A DNA stretch of 6,101 nucleotides from JAQVUB01 sp033809415 (GCA_033809415.1 JAPXLT010000275.1:1-6101), one strand, 5' to 3'. Shown: positions 1 to 6,013, numbered from the stretch's first letter. Notes: generated from the letters alone by a model not told the origin. Numbers and translations: made by a program.

Positions 1-112
1 CCCTGCACCCTGCCCCCTGCACCCTGCACCCTGCACCCTGCACCCTGCACCCTGCACCCTGCACCCTGCACCCTGCACCCTGCACCCTGCACCCTGCACC
101 CTGCACCCTGCA
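1..112. repeat. Heptanucleotide tandem array, (CCCTGCA)16
   Basis: Sixteen back-to-back copies of the 7-mer CCCTGCA fill these positions in strict register. The only deviation is unit 2 (8-14), which ends in C instead of A. The array starts at the first base of the window, so its true left end and copy number are unknown. The register breaks at 113 (CCACGCAC). On the opposite strand the unit reads TGCAGGG. Seven is not a multiple of three, so a read-through would cycle all frames, and no gene covers it. It ends 75 bases before the -35 box of the regulator gene. Short heptameric repeats are known in other bacteria, for example the STRR families of filamentous cyanobacteria; any relation to those is not implied. 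Near-identity of the units suggests recent expansion or slippage. Confidence 0.98.
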
Positions 113-187
113 CCACGCACTATAGAAGACAGAGGCATTACGGCTGGACACCGCTTGAAAAACGAAAAACAAAGTTTTATGGCAAGC

Positions 188-216
188 TTGACAATAGAAC
201 AGATATATATTATCTT
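188..216 (+). promoter_or_regulatory. Sigma-70-like promoter of the LacI-family gene
   Basis: A perfect -35 hexamer TTGACA lies at 188-193. It is followed by a 17-bp spacer and a TATCTT hexamer at 211-216, a 4 of 6 match to TATAAT. The spacer's end is A/T-rich and offers alternative -10 boxes (TATTAT at 208-213), but with a spacer of only 14 bp. Transcription would start near 223 and leave a leader of about 57 bases before the ATG at 280. The 8-bp palindrome CAAGCTTG at 183-190 overlaps the -35 box and could be an operator. Confidence 0.6.
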
Positions 217-279
217 AATCGGCAGGGGAAAGTGTTTCCCTGTTTGTTAAAACCCTTTCATGGAGTTTATTTTGTTGTG

Positions 280-1317
280 ATGTCTGATCGAGTATCGATT
301 TACAGTATAGCTCGTACTGCGGGCGTCTCTGTCTCGACGGTTTCGAAGGTTATCAATGGGCAGGGTAAGATTTCGTCAGCGACTGCTCGTCGTGTACGGT
401 CTGTGATGAAGCGTTTGAACTATTCTCCTCAGCAGCGTCGCAGCAGTTGCAACACGATTGGTGTAGTGATTTTTTCTGCGGACAACAAGCCATTTGGGTG
501 TCGTTTCAACATTTCGCTTTTGAATTCGATATCCGAGCATTTATTTATGCGTGAGAAGAATTTGACGCTACTTGCTGGGGAACGCCTTGAGTCGTTGAAT
601 TCTGATGAGTTGTTTTGTTATTGCACTGCGAACTCCCTAGCTGGGTTGCTGGTGATGAACCTGCACTTGTCTTCTCCATTCAATGAAGTCTTGTTGCAAA
701 GCAAGATTCCATTCATTTTGCTGGCCAATGCCAGTTCAGTTTCTCACCCCTGCAATTATGTAACTTCCAGCAACTATCGCAGCACGAAAGAGATGCTGGA
801 ATATATGATCTGCCTGGGACATCATCGCATCGCATTTTTCAGCGTCATCTGCAACCAGGTGGAAAGTCATATCGAGCGTCTGCGCGCTTATCATGATGTC
901 CTCCGTGAACATGATTTGCCGATCAACAGCAAATATCTCCTTGATCTGCCCGATGCTAGTTTGGATACCATTTCCAACAGCTTGCAAAAACTGCTGGCGC
1001 CAATCGAGAAGCCCACCGCCTTGTTTCTTGCCAGCGAGATGCTTGAAAAAATTCCTCAGCTTCTGCCTAGTCTGGGATACCGGATTCCGGAGGATATCTC
1101 CGTTGCCGGCTTTATGAATGAAAAAGAAGATATAGGACAGACTCCCGACTTCTCCGCTATCCGCCAGGATACCGCTGAAATGGGACGCCGCAGTGTCATG
1201 CATTTGCTGAATCTGCTTGATCAACCCGAAGAAAAGGTGGCCGAGGAAGTTGCCTGCAAAATCACCTTCGGAAAAACCGTCCGCAGAATTGCCGATGAAC
1301 CCTCGGCCGCTACATAA
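280..1317 (+). CDS. LacI/GalR-family transcriptional regulator
   Basis: A 345-residue DNA-binding regulator, the usual length for the family. The helix-turn-helix spans about residues 6-27, with the recognition segment SVSTVSKVING close to the family pattern VSxxTVSRVLNG. It is followed by the hinge region (about 46-57, NYSPQQRRSS). The periplasmic-binding-protein-like effector domain begins at NTIGVVIFS (58-66). Family motifs in the C-terminal half are LGHHRIAFFS (179-188), PTALFLAS (245-252), IPEDISVAGF (269-278) and SAIRQDTAEMGRRS (292-305). I chose the ATG at 280 because it places the HTH a few residues from the N terminus, as usual, and GGAG lies upstream at 262-265 with a rather long 14-base spacing. 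A GTG at 232 would add 16 residues of non-family sequence. Odd points: the hinge lacks the usual Asn-Ala-x-Ala-Arg-x-Leu pattern; the usual Asn-Asp after the 'PTA' strand is SE (252-253); and the usual GFDD is GFMN (277-280), so the effector may be atypical. Codon choice changes sharply near 720-790. It is convergent with the amidohydrolase gene. Family assignment is firm; targets and effector are unknown. Confidence 0.95.
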   Translation: MSDRVSIYSIARTAGVSVSTVSKVINGQGKISSATARRVRSVMKRLNYSPQQRRSSCNTIGVVIFSADNKPFGCRFNISLLNSISEHLFMREKNLTLLAGERLESLNSDELFCYCTANSLAGLLVMNLHLSSPFNEVLLQSKIPFILLANASSVSHPCNYVTSSNYRSTKEMLEYMICLGHHRIAFFSVICNQVESHIERLRAYHDVLREHDLPINSKYLLDLPDASLDTISNSLQKLLAPIEKPTALFLASEMLEKIPQLLPSLGYRIPEDISVAGFMNEKEDIGQTPDFSAIRQDTAEMGRRSVMHLLNLLDQPEEKVAEEVACKITFGKTVRRIADEPSAAT

Positions 1318-1432
1318 CCCGTGTCCCAAAAAGAATTTTTTTACCACGAACTATTTTTGTCCACGGAAAGCACGGAAATTTATATAAGGGTTGTTGCTCA
1401 GACGGATGATAGTGCACGCGCCACTTTTTAAA

Positions 1433-1448
1433 CCTGCACCCTGCACCC
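1433..1448. repeat. Short second occurrence of the CCCTGCA heptamer
   Basis: CCTGCA followed by a full CCCTGCA and CCC gives about two units of the same heptamer, in the same orientation as the array at 1-112 and 1.3 kb away from it. It sits inside the convergent intergenic gap, followed by a C-run to 1450. It shows that the heptamer is not confined to one locus even within this window. Confidence 0.8.
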
Positions 1449-1540
1449 CCAATACTCTTAACTTGACGCTTTGTAACCACACAGACGACTCAACTCCGTA
1501 AAGCCGACCTTGGCGTCCTTGGCGATCCGTCCGATCTGTC

Positions 1541-1584
1541 GTCCGTGTAAAGTCCGTGTCCCGTCCGTGTAAAGTCCGTGTGGG
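1541..1584. repeat. Four-copy 11-bp repeat, GTCCGTGT plus homotrinucleotide spacer
   Basis: GTCCGTGT occurs at 1541-1548, 1552-1559, 1563-1570 and 1574-1581, an exact 11-bp period. The three-base spacers after each copy are AAA, CCC, AAA and GGG. The 22-bp double unit is therefore itself tandemly repeated, with 20 bases (1540-1559 and 1562-1581) identical. On the minus strand the core reads ACACGGAC. It lies in non-coding DNA about 90 bases beyond the stop codon of the amidohydrolase gene. Confidence 0.95.
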
Positions 1585-1631
1585 TTGCGGGCGATCAGTC
1601 CGCGCCAAGCCTGTTCGTGTATTTCGTGGTT

Positions 1632-1667
1632 AAAAAATCCTTTTTAGATGGGGTCTACGTCAAAAAG
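1632..1667 (-). terminator. Possible rho-independent terminator of the amidohydrolase gene
   Basis: Read on the minus strand, immediately after the stop codon, CTTTTT (1667-1662) can pair with AAAAAG (1645-1640). An inner AGA/TCT pair (1656-1654 with 1648-1646) closes a CCCCA loop, leaving a five-base bulge on one side. The hairpin is followed by GA and six T residues (1637-1632). The position and U-tract fit an intrinsic terminator. The stem is A/T-rich with a bulge, so it would be weak. Confidence 0.4.
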
Positions 1668-2564
1668 TCATGCGTCCTCGATTCCGAAAAGTTTGCGGGC
1701 ATTTCCCCGGGCGATCTTCTCGAACACCTCGGTCGTAATCTCACCGTTGTCGCGCATCTCCAGCAGGAAGCGGATGTAGTCGCGGGCAAAGTCAAAATTC
1801 CGTATCGAGCAGATATCGGTGCCGAAGTAGAGCTGATCCTGGAATTCGGTCATGAATTTGGCGGCATATTCGCGGTCGCGCATAAGAGCGTTGCAGCCGC
1901 TGCCAGCGGAGAGGTCTCCGTGCAGATTCGGGTATTTGCGCATCAGGAATGGCAGGCGGCCCTCCTTGTCAATCTTGCCCTTGGGATAGCCCAGGCGGTC
2001 TTGCTCCGACTTGATCGGGGCGATTTCCGCCCAGAAGGCCTGGGAGTGACCAAGGAATGTCAGGTTGCGGAACAGCTTGAGGACCAACTCGAGCCGCAGC
2101 AGACCCTCGTTATCAGCAATGCCGTAGCTGAACCCTGGCCGGATGGAAATATGAAAGGTGACAGGCATATCATATTCCTCGCAGGCGGCAAACAGATTCA
2201 GCATCAGCGGGTCGTCAAACCAGAGGTTGGTGCAGACCTCGCCAACGCCCTTGCAGCCGATACTTTTGTAGTACCGCACCAGGCGCTCCATGCCATCGGT
2301 ATAGGCGCTGTTGTCCACCATCTGTGGAGCGATGTTGCAGTACGGAATCATCCAGGGGTATCGAGTCTTGGCCATCTGCACCAGCTCCTCGATCGACTGG
2401 CCACCACGTGAACAGACTCCACTGAGACCAGGCAGAACAACGGCCTTCTCGATCCCGACCTCCTGGTAAAATTTCTCCAATTCGTCCGGCGAGGCGTAGG
2501 TGGAGCCGTCGGGTCGCGGCATGACCGGTACAAACCTGGTGTGAACGTGGATGTCAATGAACAT
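1668..2564 (-). CDS. Amidohydrolase-2 family (TIM-barrel metal-dependent) hydrolase
   Basis: A 298-residue protein with the layout of the amidohydrolase-2 family (Pfam Amidohydro_2, COG2159-like). An N-terminal beta strand carries the metal-binding HxH (IDIHVH, H6 and H8). Further candidate metal or catalytic residues follow in order: K105/E109 (CKGVGE), H138 (VTFHIS), H173 (LGHS) and D250 (YFGTD). The C-terminal helix KIARGNARKLFGIE (283-296) is the characteristic family ending. There is no signal peptide or membrane segment, so it is probably cytoplasmic. The family includes decarboxylases and sugar-lactone hydrolases (the fuconolactonase type). Next to a polysaccharide lyase, a sugar-acid or lactone substrate is plausible, but the sequence does not show it. 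The start is well supported by a strong Shine-Dalgarno site. The gene lies 182 bases downstream of the lyase gene on the same strand, with its own likely promoter in between, so co-transcription is possible but not required. Family is secure; substrate unknown. Confidence 0.93.
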   Translation of the reverse strand: MFIDIHVHTRFVPVMPRPDGSTYASPDELEKFYQEVGIEKAVVLPGLSGVCSRGGQSIEELVQMAKTRYPWMIPYCNIAPQMVDNSAYTDGMERLVRYYKSIGCKGVGEVCTNLWFDDPLMLNLFAACEEYDMPVTFHISIRPGFSYGIADNEGLLRLELVLKLFRNLTFLGHSQAFWAEIAPIKSEQDRLGYPKGKIDKEGRLPFLMRKYPNLHGDLSAGSGCNALMRDREYAAKFMTEFQDQLYFGTDICSIRNFDFARDYIRFLLEMRDNGEITTEVFEKIARGNARKLFGIEDA

Positions 2565-2570
2565 AACATA

Positions 2571-2578
2571 TCCTCCTT
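2571..2578 (-). promoter_or_regulatory. Strong ribosome binding site of the amidohydrolase gene
   Basis: The minus strand reads AAGGAGGA here, complementary to the anti-Shine-Dalgarno sequence, six bases before the ATG at 2564. It fixes the start codon and is clearly stronger than the sites of the other two genes. Confidence 0.9.
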
Positions 2579-2696
2579 ACCATGCCATGAAGGAAAATGA
2601 CTGCTTTTGGTCGGCAAGCTTACCTAAAAGCGCCTTCGGTCAACCGCATCAATGACGCTGTTGAGGCTCCAGGAGCGTCGCCTACACTCAACGCCT

Positions 2697-2736
2697 ATTG
2701 ATTATAATGGAACTCCGCCAAAAATCAATCCGCCAA
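2697..2736. promoter_or_regulatory. Candidate operator: inverted repeat plus direct repeats over the promoter
   Basis: ATTGATT at 2697-2703 and AATCAAT at 2723-2729 are perfect inverted copies separated by 19 bases. In addition TCCGCCAA occurs at 2714-2721 and 2729-2736 (minus strand TTGGCGGA, period 15), one copy in the spacer and one just upstream of the -35 box. No T-run follows, so a terminator is unlikely. The overlap with a good promoter points to protein binding, but the binding protein is unknown. Confidence 0.35.
2701..2728 (-). promoter_or_regulatory. Likely promoter of the amidohydrolase gene
   Basis: On the minus strand a perfect -10 hexamer TATAAT (2706-2701) is preceded by a 16-bp spacer and TTGATT (2728-2723), a 4 of 6 match to TTGACA with TTGA intact. 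Transcription would begin near 2694, about 130 bases before the start codon. The two boxes lie almost exactly on the arms of a perfect 7-bp inverted repeat (ATTGATT 2697-2703, AATCAAT 2723-2729), and a direct repeat brackets the -35 box. Both features are candidates for regulator binding. Confidence 0.55.
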
Positions 2737-2746
2737 GCATATTATT

Positions 2747-5700
2747 TCATCGCTTGTTAATCAGCACTTTAAATGTATCTCCCCTGGCGATTTCCGCGAC
2801 AGCATAGAAACCTTTGGGGATTTGTCCTGACAAAGTTACCGTAAACAAACCATTGGTACGCTCGCAGAAGTCGACACCTTTGGCGACCACGTTGCCTGCT
2901 TCATCCACGATATGCCGTCCCTGGAAATTGGCGTTATCCAGCCTAGTAAAATAGCCGTAAAAGAAAGTGGACTCGGGACGAATCGTATAGGTATTTTTTC
3001 CAATCGGGGTGAATTCCAGCCGGCCAACGTGGGTTTTGCTGGCGTTGAGTGTGATCAGGTTCCCCTTGATGGAATCGATTGACCAGCTACTCGGGCGGCC
3101 TGCCCCGTATGATATCAAAGCTTTGCCTGTATTGGCATCGACGGCGACACCTTCATCCCACTGCACGGTCAACTGTACTTTCCCGCTTTTCTCGAGGACG
3201 TCGCTTACGCTCCCGGTCACGGCCGTGCCGGAGCTATGGTGCTCGCAGAGATCGCCATCCGCCCGGTAACGCCAGACCGCGACTTGCGCACTGCTCGACA
3301 ACCCATGGAAAGCATGCACGGCGCCATCACCGACAAACCAGCAGTCCTTGCGTCCATCAGACAATTCTATCAAATAGGCGCGGACATCCTGGCCGCCGGG
3401 TTCCACCGGGATTGTCTTCACCGCCAGCACCCTGGAACCGGCATCGTTCTCATCGGCAAAATGGATGACTTTGGCAAATATGGAAACATCCGCCCCATGG
3501 TCCCTGCGTATGATGTAGGGCACTGCCCCCGCGTCATGGACAGGCATACTCTCAGCCCGATAATACTCGCGGCCTGGTTCACCGGGAAAGTCCACTGTGA
3601 TAGCCTGCCGCAGAGACGCCTGGCCTTCAAAGATGGCATCGGTGAAACGGAAACGCTGGGTGGAATGGTCCGGCGCAATGGCTTTGGCTGGCTTGACCAG
3701 TAGGTTATACCCATCGCCTTCCGGAATCCAGTAATATGCCTTGTCGGTCTCGCCGCTGAGCCGATAGTCCGGCAGGAAATGCTGTCCCTTGAAACGGTCT
3801 CCGCCCAGGGCAAATTGATCCATGGGCGTAAATTCAAGCCGCGTTTCCATCTTTGACATGACACTGTGGTAACTGTCATCGCGGAATTCGCCGCCTTGCG
3901 CTATCGAAATGTCAATCCAATAGTCCAGCGAACCATCGGGGGCATCGGCCTGCCCCAGCAGGCGCTCATTGCGGAGAGCACCTTCCCGGACATAGCTGTA
4001 TGGATGCTTGGCACGCACGTACTGCGCCGAGCCGTCCGGCTGCCAGGCCAGGATTTCACCGCTGCCGGAAGGAAGTGCGTTTTTGGCGTTGAAGGTGACC
4101 TGCTGGTGGGAGACGCTCGCCGAGGCCCAGCCAAAGCGATATTGGGCATCGCAATAGCCTGGGTCGTAGCTCCATTCCGCACCGAGATTATAAAACAGCC
4201 AGCTGAGGCATTCCGCCTGGCCATGCTCGTATAGCGCACCGAAAAGCAGCTGCAGGCCATGGGAGGCCGAAGGCGTGCCTCCGCGCAGGATGGCGTAGCC
4301 CTTGCCACCATAGAGGACGGATTTCCCGGCAAAGTAATCTGCTGGGGCGGGAGGCGCTGCAGCCAGCGCTTTTACATCATCCGGGGAGATGCGGAAAAGC
4401 AGGAACGAACGCGCAGGGACATCAGGCTTGTCACCGTATGCGGCGCGCAGAAACTCGGCGCAGCGCTGCTTGTGCTCCGGTTCTCGCACTCGCGACCAAA
4501 GATACCAGGCGTCCCTGAGCTGCTTGTCCATCGCATAATTTTTGGTTGATTTCCCAGTTCTAGGTGCGCGTATGTTCGTGGGGATGGTCACCTGTTTGTC
4601 AGGGCCATTGACATTGTCACCGTCCGTAGGCAGGTGCCCGCCTACCTCGGCGCGGTCGAAATACCGGAAAATCAAGTTGAAGAAGGCAGGTTCGTCATAC
4701 AGCGGCTCGGCGCCTGGAATGCCTTGTCGCTTGGCAGCATCCAGCATGTCAGCCAAATCCATATACATGTCGAATGTATGCAGGCCATAGCTGTGGCTGC
4801 TTTCCACATAGAATCCATCCCTGTCTATGGTCACGCCCAGCATTGCCCGCAGCCCCAGCGCCTTGTCCAGCAGGACTTCGACCATTTCCGGGATGCCCAG
4901 GGCGACTCCGACGGAGGCTGTGCCGCGCAAATAGTCAGCGTGCCCGTTTATAAGCTGAGTGCCTTCCAGGGCAAATCCCAGGCAATAGATGCCGCCGTTG
5001 AAGAGGATGTTTTTTGCGATGTTGTCAAACATCGTTTTCCCGGGCGCGGTAAACGATGGCTTGCCAAGTTCCCCCGACGGCATGATGGCCTCGAAGCACC
5101 AGACAAAGTTCATTAATGCCCGCGCCACTTGAAAATAGGGCCGGTTGAGGCGCCCGCCGCAGTTTTCGTCGCCTTTGGCGATGGGATAGTCCAGTGGTCC
5201 GCGCACATCGGCGGCGTAGCAGGGGGCGATGGCGTCCAACAGGACAGCGGCGGCATGAGCATAGCGCTGCTCTCCGGTGATGGCATAGCAGTCCGCCAGT
5301 GCAGGCAGTTGCCATTCCAGCCATTCGTAGGCAAAGCCGGCGGCACGGGCGTGGAAATAGCATTTCTGGTTTCCAGGCCCTTTCCATCCTGAGCCGTCAT
5401 CGGGATGGGTTTCATTCGGATAGACGACATTGCCCTTGCCCATGACGAACCTGGGATTCTCGTAGCCTGCCCATCGCAGGATGACGTTGTCCGGGTCCAA
5501 AGACATGCCGAGGCCATACACAACCGGCTGCCCGACAGGGGGGACAAGACCGCGCAGCTGGTCGTCGTCCATCTCCATGATAGGCGCAACATACCTTGCC
5601 CGTCCTTGCAGGAAGTCCTTTATCATAGGTGAAGTCGGAAACTCCTGACGCCGAGCGCGTATATCGCCAGCTGTATGAAACACCCTGGGATAGTCCTGCG

Positions 5701-5839
5701 GGTTGCTGGCGGCGTAGGTCAACGTGGCGGGATACTCGATTTTCGACGCCGTAATCATCCCCGGAGTCATGCGCGCAAACGCAGAAAAGGCTACGGTCAT
5801 TAAAATCAATGCTGCTATGGATGCCTGGCATAGTCGCAT
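2747..5839 (-). CDS. Secreted heparinase II/III-like polysaccharide lyase
   Basis: A 1,030-residue exported protein. A type I signal peptide with hydrophobic core AALILMTVAFSAFA probably ends after A22. The N-terminal helical toroid starts at about 50 with the family-like YPRVFHTAGDIRARRQEF and includes NGH (298-300), DGFYVESSHSYGLH (341-354, Y351 the likely catalytic Tyr) and LPTDGDN (403-409). The heparinase II/III beta-sandwich domain starts near 502. It carries the diagnostic stretch from H539 (HGQAECLSW) through YDPGY (558-562) to SHQQVTF (577-583). A further beta-rich region extends to the C terminus. Such enzymes cleave uronate-containing glycans by beta-elimination; substrate (alginate, glycosaminoglycan or other) is not evident. 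Residues differ from the common HGHAD and HNT motifs: Q541 replaces the second His, E543 replaces Asp, and QQ follows H578. It is longer than typical family members of about 600-770 residues. ATG at 5839 is supported by AAGGAA (5856-5851) with 11-base spacing and by the signal peptide. No surface-anchor or dockerin-like motif was seen. Confidence 0.88.
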   Translation of the reverse strand: MRLCQASIAALILMTVAFSAFARMTPGMITASKIEYPATLTYAASNPQDYPRVFHTAGDIRARRQEFPTSPMIKDFLQGRARYVAPIMEMDDDQLRGLVPPVGQPVVYGLGMSLDPDNVILRWAGYENPRFVMGKGNVVYPNETHPDDGSGWKGPGNQKCYFHARAAGFAYEWLEWQLPALADCYAITGEQRYAHAAAVLLDAIAPCYAADVRGPLDYPIAKGDENCGGRLNRPYFQVARALMNFVWCFEAIMPSGELGKPSFTAPGKTMFDNIAKNILFNGGIYCLGFALEGTQLINGHADYLRGTASVGVALGIPEMVEVLLDKALGLRAMLGVTIDRDGFYVESSHSYGLHTFDMYMDLADMLDAAKRQGIPGAEPLYDEPAFFNLIFRYFDRAEVGGHLPTDGDNVNGPDKQVTIPTNIRAPRTGKSTKNYAMDKQLRDAWYLWSRVREPEHKQRCAEFLRAAYGDKPDVPARSFLLFRISPDDVKALAAAPPAPADYFAGKSVLYGGKGYAILRGGTPSASHGLQLLFGALYEHGQAECLSWLFYNLGAEWSYDPGYCDAQYRFGWASASVSHQQVTFNAKNALPSGSGEILAWQPDGSAQYVRAKHPYSYVREGALRNERLLGQADAPDGSLDYWIDISIAQGGEFRDDSYHSVMSKMETRLEFTPMDQFALGGDRFKGQHFLPDYRLSGETDKAYYWIPEGDGYNLLVKPAKAIAPDHSTQRFRFTDAIFEGQASLRQAITVDFPGEPGREYYRAESMPVHDAGAVPYIIRRDHGADVSIFAKVIHFADENDAGSRVLAVKTIPVEPGGQDVRAYLIELSDGRKDCWFVGDGAVHAFHGLSSSAQVAVWRYRADGDLCEHHSSGTAVTGSVSDVLEKSGKVQLTVQWDEGVAVDANTGKALISYGAGRPSSWSIDSIKGNLITLNASKTHVGRLEFTPIGKNTYTIRPESTFFYGYFTRLDNANFQGRHIVDEAGNVVAKGVDFCERTNGLFTVTLSGQIPKGFYAVAEIARGDTFKVLINKR

Positions 5840-5956
5840 GGCAGTGGAATTTCCTTATTCTTTGTTGAGACACGCTAAAACGCCAAGCAATCGGAGAAAA
5901 CAACAAACCAAACCGCGATTCTACGTGCCATCCTATCCGTCGAAGCAATAACCCCT

Positions 5957-5985
5957 ATAAAAAAATTTCGTAATACTATTGCCAA
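5957..5985 (-). promoter_or_regulatory. Weak candidate promoter of the lyase gene
   Basis: Minus strand TTGGCA (5985-5980, 5 of 6 to the -35 consensus), a 17-bp spacer and TTTTAT (5962-5957, 4 of 6). A TATAGG box lies slightly further down, but with a 20-bp spacer. The A/T-rich setting makes chance matches likely. The leader to the ATG at 5839 would be about 110 bases. The 9-bp palindrome AATACTATT (5972-5980) touches the -35 box. Confidence 0.3.
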
Positions 5986-6013
5986 ACTTCTTGTTTTTTA
6001 GGAAAGATTTTTT

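Larger units (their letters stand above)
1333..1640. repeat. Non-coding short-repeat mosaic between convergent genes, bounded by an imperfect inverted repeat
   Basis: The gap 1318-1667 holds no credible gene. It is a patchwork of short direct repeats. CACGGAAA occurs at 1362-1369 and 1371-1378 (period 9). CCTTGGCG occurs at 1508-1515 and 1517-1524 (period 9). GTCCGTGT occurs four times at 1541-1581 (period 11). TTCGTG occurs at 1614-1619 and 1623-1628 (period 9). A small relic of the left-edge heptamer lies at 1433-1448. The ends form an inverted repeat: 1333-1350 (GAATTTTTTTACCACGAA) matches the reverse complement of 1623-1640 at 16 of 18 positions. Both arms lead inward into CACGAA/CACGGAA repeats. 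No target-site duplication or transposase is visible. The element could be a small non-autonomous mobile or palindromic repeat unit, or simply two T-rich gene ends beside related repeats. Confidence 0.6.

Noticed and set aside
1..112. CRISPR-like array
   Set aside because: The repeats are contiguous 7-mers with no spacers, and no cas genes are present.
232..279. GTG start at 232 for the regulator
   Set aside because: It would add 16 residues before the normal family N terminus, and the upstream AGGGGAAA is too close to it; the ATG at 280 fits the family better.
1328..1342. A5 and T7 runs after the regulator stop codon as a terminator
   Set aside because: The possible stem is only A-T pairs with a three-base loop and no G/C clamp; the T-run alone is not enough to call an intrinsic terminator.
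736..1347. Open frame of 203 codons on the minus strand opposite the regulator gene
   Set aside because: It is antisense to a clear LacI-family gene, the translation shows no family motif, and no good ribosome site was seen.
1351..1608. Open frame of 85 codons on the minus strand in the convergent gap
   Set aside because: It starts with TTG and translates the short repeats into low-complexity Arg/Thr/Asp/Gly-rich sequence, with no supporting ribosome site.
1578..2411. Open frame of 277 codons on the plus strand opposite the amidohydrolase gene
   Set aside because: It is a shadow of the C/G-rich codon use of the real gene; it has a GTG start in repeat DNA and no recognisable domain.
2654..2679. 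Stem GACGCT/AGCGTC with 14-base loop downstream of the lyase gene
   Set aside because: No T-run follows on either strand and the loop is long; not supportable as a terminator.
4626..4645. Perfect hairpin GTAGGC, 8-base loop, GCCTAC
   Set aside because: It lies inside the lyase coding sequence (around EVGGHLPTDG), has no T-run, and a 6-bp stem of this kind is expected by chance in a 3-kb gene.
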